Origin: an uncultured Verrucomicrobiales bacterium
GTDB taxonomy: Bacteria > Verrucomicrobiota > Verrucomicrobiia > Verrucomicrobiales > Akkermansiaceae
Direction: 5' to 3'
NCBI GenBank assembly: GCA_937893015.1
Contig: CALBJX010000097.1
Location: 1-18,519 of the forward strand
DNA length: 18,519 nucleotides
Shown here: positions 11,180-17,455 of the stretch, in pieces
How the letters are laid out: each line of letters opens with the position of its first letter
Numbering within the stretch: position 1 is the stretch's first letter
Position numbers and translations under genes: made by a program
Notes under the pieces: generated by a model
The model's input: the letters and a program-made list of their open reading frames with translations, nothing else
The model's database searches: none
Told to the model about the DNA's origin: nothing

Positions 11180-11223
11180 GGTTGAAACGTGTTGAGATGG
11201 GAAAAAAACGGAAAATGGTCGGT

Positions 11224-11268
11224 TCCCCCTTGCGGGGGAGAAAGCCGCCCGTCACGAGGACGGGCGGC
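11224..11268 (-). terminator. Two stacked hairpins: terminator of the porin-like gene, or leader structure of the ligase gene
   Basis: GCCGCCCGT (11244-11252) pairs with ACGGGCGGC (11260-11268), followed on the minus strand by TTTCT. Then comes TCCCCC/GGGGGA (11224-11239). The T-run is short. Because a -10-like TATACT lies upstream (11295-11290), these hairpins could sit in the ligase leader instead of ending the previous transcript. Confidence 0.55.
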
Positions 11269-11289
11269 TCATATTCTGCCCGTGGTTCA

Positions 11290-11315
11290 AGTATAGCAGC
11301 TCAAACCGCGGTTTG
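11290..11315 (-). promoter_or_regulatory. Possible promoter and operator of the AMP-ligase gene
   Basis: TATACT on the minus strand (11295-11290) is a good -10 box. No -35 consensus is seen. Instead the 14-bp perfect palindrome CAAACCGCGGTTTG (11302-11315) occupies the -35/spacer region. The leader would be about 100 nt. Confidence 0.4.
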
Positions 11316-11335
11316 CGAGTAAAAAACGCGCTGGT

Positions 11336-12412
11336 TTAGAAGGTGTAGGTCGCCGCGCAACCGCCGACCACGCCGAAGTTGCGGAAGGGCACGTTCGTGC
11401 TGTTCTCCGAATAGCGGCGGAACTCAGAGGTCTTGTTGGCGTTGATGGCACCCTTGCCGAGCCAGTCGAAGGTCACGCTGGGGGTGATGATGAAGTTCTT
11501 CGTCACGAAATAAGGCGTAGCGAGCTTGATCCACAGGCCCTGCGTGCCGTTGTCGCAAGCGAAGTAGTGGCTGCGGAAGTAGTCCGCCGTGGCCGTCATA
11601 CCGAACTGAACGACACCGGCGAGCTTGACGTCCTCAGGCGTGCCGACGATGGGAGCCTTGAAGGTGACATCCGGCTCGAACCACCAGCCGCGGATACCCT
11701 GGAAGGAGAAGCGCGTGGTGCAACCCACCGTCACCCACTTGGCGGGCGTCCACTCGGGGCGGATGAAGACCTCATTCACGCAGGAGGCACCCTGCTTGCG
11801 GTAGTGCTTGGCCATCACGCCCAGAATGCCGCCGTGGATGAAGTCATGACCGAAGGCGATGTTCCACTTCTCCTGCGTGAACTTCACGTCGTTGATGACG
11901 GCGAACTCGGGCTCGATGTTGCACTGCTTAATCTTGGCTTGACCCGCCGCCACTTTCTGCTGGTAGGCGGCGTCGATGAAGCCCTGCTTCTGCGCCGGAG
12001 TGGCGACAGCCCAAGCGCCGGAACCATAGGCGGCGTCGAAGGCGGCGGGAAGCTGGCCGTTGGCAACACCCATGGCAGCAAACACGTGGGGGCCGAGATT
12101 CGGGTTGCCGTACAGCGTGTGGCCGGAGGGCACGTTGCGGTAGGACAGCGTGGTGTCCCAGCTCCATTTGCCCTGCTTGCCGAAGTCGTAGTTGAGCTTC
12201 AGCGCGGCGAAGCCGGCGCTGTCGCCCTCCGCAACGGAGTGGGACATCACAAGGCCGCGGCCATTGTAATTGGTCTCGTAGCCGACGTTGAAGGAACCGC
12301 TGATGCGCTTGAAGGAAGCATCGGCGGGGCTATCCGTCACAGAGGCGGGAGCATCGGCAAAGGCGGCACTGCACAGCAGCGTGGCAGCCAGTAGCGTGGT
12401 ATGGAATTTCAT
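11336..12412 (-). CDS. Putative outer-membrane β-barrel protein (porin-like)
   Basis: A 358-aa protein with a Sec signal peptide (MKFHTTLLAATLLCSAAFA, predicted cleavage before DAPA). The mature part has alternating amphipathic strands rich in aromatic residues and ends in AATYTF; a terminal Phe is the usual BamA-recognised β-signal. The first strand region FNVGYETNYNGRGLVMSH resembles the opening of many barrels of unknown cargo. The Cys in LLCSAA does not fit a lipobox, so this is not called a lipoprotein. An Ala/Gln-rich stretch (about 118-160) probably forms an external loop. I do not recognise the specific family or substrate. It is transcribed from a consensus -35 promoter with a dyad operator candidate and has a leader of about 58 nt without a Shine-Dalgarno. 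Confidence 0.72.
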   Translation of the reverse strand: MKFHTTLLAATLLCSAAFADAPASVTDSPADASFKRISGSFNVGYETNYNGRGLVMSHSVAEGDSAGFAALKLNYDFGKQGKWSWDTTLSYRNVPSGHTLYGNPNLGPHVFAAMGVANGQLPAAFDAAYGSGAWAVATPAQKQGFIDAAYQQKVAAGQAKIKQCNIEPEFAVINDVKFTQEKWNIAFGHDFIHGGILGVMAKHYRKQGASCVNEVFIRPEWTPAKWVTVGCTTRFSFQGIRGWWFEPDVTFKAPIVGTPEDVKLAGVVQFGMTATADYFRSHYFACDNGTQGLWIKLATPYFVTKNFIITPSVTFDWLGKGAINANKTSEFRRYSENSTNVPFRNFGVVGGCAATYTF

Positions 12413-12476
12413 GGTTGTATCGTTCCGAGTTAGAATTTAGCTAAAGTTTGAGCGAACTCGAACTTCTGCTGCCGCG

Positions 12477-12505
12477 AGACTATCCAAAAATTAGAGTGCT
12501 GTCAA
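12477..12505 (-). promoter_or_regulatory. Promoter of the porin-like gene
   Basis: On the minus strand a perfect TTGACA (12505-12500), a 17-bp spacer and TAGTCT (12482-12477). Confidence 0.65.
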
Positions 12506-12531
12506 GCATTTTATTTAGAGTGCCCTCTAAA
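12491..12531. promoter_or_regulatory. Operator candidate: TTAGAGTGC direct repeat plus dyad
   Basis: TTAGAGTGC occurs at 12491-12499 and 12515-12523, 24 bp apart. The second copy is half of an inverted repeat, TTTAGAG-tgcc-CTCTAAA (12514-12531). The sites bracket the -35 box of the porin-like gene, an arrangement typical of repressor or activator binding. Confidence 0.5.
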
Positions 12532-12592
12532 AAAACAAAAAATCTTTCGTCTCGGGATCAATAGGGATTTGTCACGCAACGTTACGGGAGCG

Positions 12593-12621
12593 TTGACAGG
12601 GCACATCGGCTGTGGTACAAA
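12593..12621 (+). promoter_or_regulatory. Promoter of the rhodanese gene
   Basis: A perfect TTGACA (12593-12598), a 17-bp spacer and TACAAA (12616-12621), with TG one base before the -10 (extended -10). The predicted start, near 12628, is only about 5 nt before the ATG at 12633. Confidence 0.55.
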
Positions 12622-12632
12622 AGGGGCGTCCC

Positions 12633-13115
12633 ATGAAAGATACGCTCATGCAATTCGTGCGCCTCGGCATCATCATCCTGATGGTGGGCTTTGTGCTGTT
12701 CTGGGCGGATAAGACATGGTTTGCGGCCCGTCGCGTGCCGCCCTGCGTGCAGGCTCGGTTGCCCGAGGGGCGCATGTGTTTGGAAACGCTGCGTCGCCAA
12801 TACCGCGACAACATGGTGTGGGTGGATGCCCGAAGCGCGAGCGATTTTGAACTCAATCATCTCATCTTCAGCGATAACCGCATGTTCCCCATTCGTAAGG
12901 GGGAGGATATGGAGCAGCTGACGGATGCGGCGCTGAGCCGCTTGATGGAGGCGCAGGAACGCGGGGAATGCATCGTCGTCTTCTGCAAGGGCGACTGCGG
13001 GGCCGCGGAGGAGATTGCCGCGGAATTGCGTACCCTCGGGCTGATTGACGCCCCCATCTACACGTTGGAAGGCGGCTGGGATGCCCTGAAAGCGGCGGGT
13101 ATGCCCACCTTTTGA
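12633..13115 (+). CDS. Membrane-anchored single-domain rhodanese-like protein
   Basis: A 160-aa protein with one N-terminal membrane helix (about residues 8-25, FVRLGIIILMVGFVLFW) followed by a rhodanese fold (about 45-160). VWVDARSASDFELNHL (62-77) is the conserved domain start. The active-site loop is VVFCKGDCGAA, with the sulfur-carrying Cys at 118 and a second Cys at 122. LEGGWDALKAAGMP (145-158) is the typical C-terminal motif. Rhodaneses move sulfane sulfur or act as persulfide/thiol redox domains; the partner is unknown, and basic residues on both sides leave the orientation open. The ATG at 12633 is preferred over the GTG at 12612, which lies inside the promoter. AAGGGG lies 6 nt before this ATG but would be upstream of the predicted transcript start. 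It is divergent from the porin-like gene. Confidence 0.85.
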   Translation: MKDTLMQFVRLGIIILMVGFVLFWADKTWFAARRVPPCVQARLPEGRMCLETLRRQYRDNMVWVDARSASDFELNHLIFSDNRMFPIRKGEDMEQLTDAALSRLMEAQERGECIVVFCKGDCGAAEEIAAELRTLGLIDAPIYTLEGGWDALKAAGMPTF

Positions 13116-13159
13116 GGGAAAGACGATGTTCGGTCAATGAGCAGTTTGTCGAACTGAAT

Positions 13160-13187
13160 GTACGAAGTACGATGTACGATGTACGAA
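13160..13187 (+). repeat. Heptad repeat array GTACGAW, forward copy
   Basis: Four contiguous 7-bp units (GTACGAA, GTACGAT, GTACGAT, GTACGAA), forming the left arm of an inverted-repeat intergenic element whose right arm is at 13327-13361. Confidence 0.85.
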
Positions 13188-13227
13188 GTTTGAGTTCCGC
13201 TCGCTACGCTCGCCGGATGAAGGGAAG

Positions 13228-13296
13228 AAGGACGCAAAGCGTTCATCAAAGGCTACAAGCCTTTCATCTGCGCTTTGCGTCCTTTGTCCTTTTTTC
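13228..13296. terminator. Long hairpin terminator between the rhodanese gene and uvrB
   Basis: AAGGACGCAAAGCG (13228-13241) pairs perfectly with CGCTTTGCGTCCTT (13271-13284). Inside, AAAGGCT-aca-AGCCTTT (13248-13264) pairs again, with an internal loop between the two stems. A T-run follows on the + strand (13289-13295). It lies between convergent genes. A GCGCGGC-gta-GCCGCGC hairpin follows at 13299-13315. Confidence 0.75.
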
Positions 13297-13326
13297 TTGC
13301 GCGGCGTAGCCGCGCCTAAATTTCAC

Positions 13327-13361
13327 TTCGTACATCGTACATCGTACATCGTAAATCGTAC
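13327..13361 (-). repeat. Heptad repeat array, inverted copy
   Basis: Five 7-bp units on the minus strand in the order GTACGAT, TTACGAT, GTACGAT, GTACGAT, GTACGAA. The adjoining border on the minus strand reads GGATTTGTCGGGAT, matching the copy at the right window edge. Confidence 0.85.
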
Positions 13362-13384
13362 ATCCCGACAAATCCCTCTTTGCC

Positions 13385-15565
13385 TCACGTCTCCCCTCTC
13401 AGCTTCTTAATCTTATCGCGCAGCACGGCGGCGACTTCGAAATCGAGGTGGGCGGCGGCGGTGCGCATCTCCTTTTCGAGCGCGGCAATGGTATCCTCGA
13501 GGTTTTCTTCTTCTTCGCCCGCCATGAGGGGGGAGTCTTCGAGGTCGTCCTGCTCGGCATCGGGGGTGTAGAGTCGTAATGTGCTCTGGTCGCCGCGGGC
13601 GACGGTGTGGGGCACGATGCCGTGGGCGGTGTTGTAGGCCTCTTGGATGGCGCGTCGTCTGTCGCTTTCTTCCACCAGGCGGCGGATGGATTCCGTCTTC
13701 TCATCGCAGAAGAGCACGCATTCGCCGTGCACATGGCGGGCGGCGCGGCCCGCGGTCTGCACCAGGCTCGTCTCGTTGCGAAGAAAGCCCTCCTTATCCG
13801 CATCGAGAATGCAGACAAGGGAGACTTCCGGCAAATCAAGCCCTTCGCGCAGCAGGTTGATGCCCACGAGGATATCCACTTTCCCTGCGCGCAGCTTGCG
13901 GAGGATTTCCACGCGCTCGATGGCGTCCACATCGGCATGGATGTACTCCACATTCAGCCCGACGCGGCGTAAGTAGTCGGTCAAATCCTCCGCCGTGCGC
14001 TTGGTGAGGGTGGTCACCAGCACGCGCTCGCGCACGGAGATGCGTTGGTGGCAGAGCTCGATGGTTTTGTCGATTTGCCCCTCCAGCGGCAGCAGGGTGA
14101 TTTTCGGCTCCAGCAGCCCCGTGGGGCGGATGACTTGTTCCACAATGAGCGGCTGCCCCAGCGAGCGCGGGTTGAAGCTCTCCACAGGCGCGTTCGAGGG
14201 GTGCGGCGGCACGCGCAGCTCGTTGAGCTTGTGGAAGAAGACACCGTTGAAGCCCTCGGGGGCGTGCGTGATGGCTTGGCTGGCCTTCTCGCTGCGGGCG
14301 TGGGTGTTGCCGCGCTTGGCTTTGAGCACGGGGATGTAGCTGCGGTTGCCGGGCACGCAGTTGACGTACTCAAAGGGCCCGGGCGTGGCGCTCAGGTAGA
14401 CGATTTGGGCTTGCCGCTGCATGAACTCATCGAAGCGCAGCGGGCGGTTGTCCAACGCGGAGGGCAGGCGGAAACCGTGGTCGATGAGCACCTGCTTGCG
14501 GGAGCGGTCGCCCTCGTACATGCCGCCGATTTGCGGCACGGTGGCGTGCGATTCATCGATGATGGTGAGGTGATCCGCGGGGAAATAATCTTGGAGGGTG
14601 GAGGGGGTGGAGCCCGGCGCACGCCCCGCGAGGTGTCGTGAATAGTTCTCGATGCCCTTGCAGAAGCCGATTTCGTTGATGAGCTCCAAATCGTAGTCCG
14701 TGCGCATCTTGAGTCGTTGGGCCTCGATGAGCTTGTTCTGCTTCTCAAACCACGCGAGGCGTTCCGCCAGCTCCGCGCGGATGGATTGGATGGCAGGCAG
14801 GCGTTTCTCGGGCGCGGAGACATACTGCTTCACCGGGAAGAAAAGGTAGCTCTGCATCTTCTCGCGCACGCGGCCTGTCTCCGCATCGATGAGGGAGATG
14901 GCGTCAATCTCATCCCCGAAGAACTCCACGCGGATGGCCTCGCCGTCGCTCTGCGCGGGGTAGATATCCACCACATCACCGCGCACGCGGAAGCTGCCGC
15001 GCTTGAAATCGTAGTCGCTGCGCTCAAAGAGCAGCTCCGCCAGGCACTCTAACATGGCGTCGCGGTCCAGCTCCTGCCCCACGGCAATGCTGAGCGTCAG
15101 GTTGCGGTAATCCTCGGGCGCACCCAAGCCGTAGATGCAGGAGACGGAGGCGACGACAATCACGTCCCGCCGCAGCAGGAGCGAGCGCATGGCGTTGAGG
15201 CACAGGCGGTCAATCTCCTCGTTGATGGCGCTGTCCTTTTCGATGTAGGTGTCCGTGCTGGCGATATAGGCCTCGGGCTGGTAGTAATCGAAGTAGGACA
15301 CAAAATACTCCACCGCGTTGTGCGGGAAGAAGTTTTTCAGCTCGGAATACAGCTGCGCGGCCAGCGTCTTGTTGTGGGAGAGCACGAGCACGGGCCTGTC
15401 CTGCGCCGCAATGATGTTCGCCATCGTGAAGGTCTTGCCCGAGCCCGTCACGCCCAGCAAACACTGGTGTCGGTTGCCCGCATCGAGGCTCTTCAGCAGC
15501 TTTTCAATGGCCTGCTGCTGGTCGCCCGAGGGCTTGTAGTCGGTGACGAGCTGATAAAGAGACAT
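13385..15565 (-). CDS. uvrB: Excinuclease ABC subunit B
   Basis: The damage-verifying helicase of nucleotide excision repair; it is loaded by UvrA and recruits UvrC. The 726-aa product shows Walker A GVTGSGKT (38-45), the β-hairpin region YFDYYQPEAYI (91-101), DESH (337-340), LSATPG (391-396), RPTGLL (480-485), LVGINLLREGLD (566-577), QTAGRAAR (603-610) and a C-terminal UVR motif (about 694-723) that binds UvrC. It is some 50 residues longer than E. coli UvrB (673 aa), mainly because 83 residues separate LSATPG from RPTGLL where E. coli has 16. An acidic run (EEEE, 684-687) precedes the UVR motif. The ATG at 15565 fits the MSLYQLVTDYKPSGDQ start; the leader is very short. Confidence 0.96.
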   Translation of the reverse strand: MSLYQLVTDYKPSGDQQQAIEKLLKSLDAGNRHQCLLGVTGSGKTFTMANIIAAQDRPVLVLSHNKTLAAQLYSELKNFFPHNAVEYFVSYFDYYQPEAYIASTDTYIEKDSAINEEIDRLCLNAMRSLLLRRDVIVVASVSCIYGLGAPEDYRNLTLSIAVGQELDRDAMLECLAELLFERSDYDFKRGSFRVRGDVVDIYPAQSDGEAIRVEFFGDEIDAISLIDAETGRVREKMQSYLFFPVKQYVSAPEKRLPAIQSIRAELAERLAWFEKQNKLIEAQRLKMRTDYDLELINEIGFCKGIENYSRHLAGRAPGSTPSTLQDYFPADHLTIIDESHATVPQIGGMYEGDRSRKQVLIDHGFRLPSALDNRPLRFDEFMQRQAQIVYLSATPGPFEYVNCVPGNRSYIPVLKAKRGNTHARSEKASQAITHAPEGFNGVFFHKLNELRVPPHPSNAPVESFNPRSLGQPLIVEQVIRPTGLLEPKITLLPLEGQIDKTIELCHQRISVRERVLVTTLTKRTAEDLTDYLRRVGLNVEYIHADVDAIERVEILRKLRAGKVDILVGINLLREGLDLPEVSLVCILDADKEGFLRNETSLVQTAGRAARHVHGECVLFCDEKTESIRRLVEESDRRRAIQEAYNTAHGIVPHTVARGDQSTLRLYTPDAEQDDLEDSPLMAGEEEENLEDTIAALEKEMRTAAAHLDFEVAAVLRDKIKKLRGET

Positions 15566-15577
15566 GGGAACGGAGAT

Positions 15578-15606
15578 ACTTTAGCGGCTGCCGACTGAAG
15601 AGTCAA
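15578..15606 (-). promoter_or_regulatory. Predicted promoter of uvrB
   Basis: On the minus strand TTGACT (15606-15601), a 17-bp spacer and TAAAGT (15583-15578). Only 12 nt separate the -10 from the ATG, so the transcript would be nearly leaderless. No LexA-like CTG-N10-CAG box was seen at the promoter. Confidence 0.5.
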
Positions 15607-15610
15607 GGAG

Positions 15611-15846
15611 GATGAAGATTTGTGATAAGAAATATGGGATTTTTGATTTGTGATTGAGAGGATGCGCACGCCTGACGGCGCGATATAAAGAAACCGGTCT
15701 GACGTATGCGTCAGACCGGTTTTTCTATCCTTGCGGCGGTCGCCGCATGAACTTTCCCGAAGGGCCCGCCGAAGCTTTAGCGGCGGCGGGCAAATCAATA
15801 ATCTTAAATCAAATATTTCTTATCACATATCGACAAATCCTCTCTT
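15611..15846. repeat. Intergenic element with AT-rich inverted arms around a terminator
   Basis: GTGATAAGAAATAT (15622-15635) is inverted exactly at 15813-15826, and both arms continue with TGATTT-type sequence. The outer borders are GATGAAGATTTGT on the left and ACAAATCCTCTC on the right. The interior holds a terminator (15691-15722), a TGCGGC-ggtc-GCCGCA hairpin (15732-15747) and a GCCCGCCG/CGGCGGGC hairpin (15764-15791). No coding sequence is evident in this gap between uvrB and the PoxB-like gene. Confidence 0.7.
15691..15725. terminator. Terminator downstream of the PoxB-like gene
   Basis: A perfect 14-bp stem, AAACCGGTCTGACG (15691-15704) with CGTCAGACCGGTTT (15709-15722), and loop TATG. 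The T-run is on the + strand; the minus-strand tail is T-rich (TTTCTTTATAT), and the minus-strand gene ending at 15864 is the only gene that runs into it. Confidence 0.75.
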
Positions 15847-15863
15847 TGTCGTGTGGCTTTTTC

Positions 15864-17414
15864 TCATGGTTCAACGACGGCGTCTAACAGAGCGGGCAAC
15901 GGCTGCGCCAGCCAACGTTTCACGGCGGCGCACGCCTGCTCCGCGGTGCCGATGCGCTCGGAGGGCAGCCCCGCGCTCTGCGCCAAGGCGGCGAAATCCG
16001 GGCGCGAGGATGCCTTGTCCGCCGCCCGAGCGCGGTTGTAGACCAGGATTTTGACGGCCAGATGCTCCTCCTTCAGGCTACGGAGCAGGCCGGAGAGGCG
16101 GGAAAGCCCCTCCGCATGGCAGAGGGCAATCACTTGGCGGGAGGGGAAGGCAGCCTTGGCGCCCAAGGCCATGGCCAGCGCACAGGAATCCGCCGCCAGG
16201 CGGAAGGAACCGAGCAGACGCCGCGCATCCGCCGTACGCAGATAGCGGGCTGCCCACAACAGCGGCTCACCGGATTCCGCCGTGAAGACGGCGTCGGGCT
16301 CGGCGAGGTCGCTGACGAGGCGCATCAGGTATTCCGCACGAAGAGACACATCCCCGCCCTCGGGTGCGCGCACGGGTTGCTCCATCTCGGCCACGCAACG
16401 GCGGTGGCGGCAGCGGGCTGCGCAGAGGTGCTCGTCCCCGCGGTCGCGGCGGATGAGGGGGAGCAGGGCACGCGCAACCTCCCGCACATCCCCGTGCACC
16501 CCGAGGGCCAGCGGCACGCGGCGGCCGAGGGCGGCGGCATCCGTATCCACCTGCACCACGGCGGTGTGCGCAGGCAGCGAGGCCGCAAACGGAAAATCCG
16601 TGCCCCACAGGAGGAGCAGGTCGCAATCCGCCACGGCGACAGGCGCCCCGCCCCAGCCCATGGGGCCCGCCATGCCGACCTCGCAGGGGTTGTCGCCTTC
16701 CATCAGGTCCTTGGCCCGCAGCGTGTAGGCGATGGGCGCCTGCACGCGCCGCGCCAGGGCGACGATATCTTGCTTGGCCCCCGCGCAGCCGATGCCGCAG
16801 AGAAAGGTGACGCGGGCCGCCTTGTTGATGAGCGCCGCCATGCGCAGCAGAGAATCGCCCGCGGGGCAGGCCGCCGCAGAAGGAGCGGGGAACAAATCGC
16901 CCACGAGGGGAGGAGCCGGCAGCTCAGCAGCAAGGGCGGCGGCGGGCAGCTCTGCCACGGCGGGGCCGCGACGGGCGCAGGCGGTGCGCAGGGCGGCGAG
17001 CACGGCGGGGACCACCTGCCCCGCGGCATGAACGCGGAAACAGTCCGCCCCCACATGGCGCAGCAGAGCGGCGGCGGGGAACATCTGCCCGCCGTCTTCA
17101 TCTGCCACGGAACGCTGCACCAACGCCACCACAGGCACCCCGCTGCGGCGGGCCTCACACAGCCCCCGCAGCAGAGACAACACGGCGGCAGCACCACACC
17201 CGCAGCAGGCGGCCGCCTTGCCCGTGAGCAAGGCTTCCGCCGCTGCGGCAAAGGCGGCGGTCTCCGCATGGCAGACAAAGAGACAGCGCAGCGCCGGCTC
17301 GCGTCGCGCCGCCGCAGGGAGCAGTGTGTGGCGGTCCCCCGCGGGGCAGTAGAGGCGCTGCACCCCGCCCTGCACCAGCAGATGCACCGCCGTGTCGGAA
17401 AGCGTCGTGTTCAT
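15864..17414 (-). CDS. PoxB-like flavoprotein with degenerate thiamine-diphosphate site (probable pseudoenzyme)
   Basis: A 516-aa intact frame that aligns end to end with pyruvate:quinone oxidase PoxB (572 aa). The FAD/central domain is well kept: CGIGCAGAK (206-214), DNPCEVGMAGPMG (241-253), WGTDFPF (270-276) and GVHGDVREVARALLP (305-319). The C domain retains LLWAARYLRTADARRLLGSF (385-404). The catalytic apparatus is lost: the HEE motif with catalytic Glu50 is HAE (49-51), GPG is AAA (75-77), and the GDG metal/ThDP motif is HAE (433-435). The roughly 55-residue C-terminal part of PoxB that carries its membrane-binding peptide is also absent. The protein is rich in Cys and Ala. It is probably a soluble FAD-binding protein without decarboxylase activity; its role is unknown. 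It lies 36 nt after an HTH gene, probably in one operon. The ATG at 17414 directly follows a hairpin and has no Shine-Dalgarno. Confidence 0.8.
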   Translation of the reverse strand: MNTTLSDTAVHLLVQGGVQRLYCPAGDRHTLLPAAARREPALRCLFVCHAETAAFAAAAEALLTGKAAACCGCGAAAVLSLLRGLCEARRSGVPVVALVQRSVADEDGGQMFPAAALLRHVGADCFRVHAAGQVVPAVLAALRTACARRGPAVAELPAAALAAELPAPPLVGDLFPAPSAAACPAGDSLLRMAALINKAARVTFLCGIGCAGAKQDIVALARRVQAPIAYTLRAKDLMEGDNPCEVGMAGPMGWGGAPVAVADCDLLLLWGTDFPFAASLPAHTAVVQVDTDAAALGRRVPLALGVHGDVREVARALLPLIRRDRGDEHLCAARCRHRRCVAEMEQPVRAPEGGDVSLRAEYLMRLVSDLAEPDAVFTAESGEPLLWAARYLRTADARRLLGSFRLAADSCALAMALGAKAAFPSRQVIALCHAEGLSRLSGLLRSLKEEHLAVKILVYNRARAADKASSRPDFAALAQSAGLPSERIGTAEQACAAVKRWLAQPLPALLDAVVEP

Positions 17415-17415
17415 G

Positions 17416-17455
17416 CCGCCGTTGTACGGCGGGGGCGCCCCGTTAGCAAGCTAAC
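17416..17455 (-). promoter_or_regulatory. Hairpin and dyad in the gap before the PoxB-like gene
   Basis: CCGCCGT-tgt-ACGGCGG (17416-17432) forms a 7-bp stem ending 1 nt from the start codon. GTTAGC-aa-GCTAAC (17442-17455) overlaps the stop codon of the upstream HTH gene. Either could affect translation coupling; this is inference from position. Confidence 0.4.

Noticed and set aside
9167..11185. Long + strand open frame (672 codons) opposite the AMP-ligase
   Set aside because: The ligase frame has all adenylation motifs; the antisense translation is Gly/His/Glu-rich with no recognisable domain.
13160..13361. Possible CRISPR-like array
   Set aside because: The period is 7 bp without spacers; it is a tandem/inverted simple repeat.
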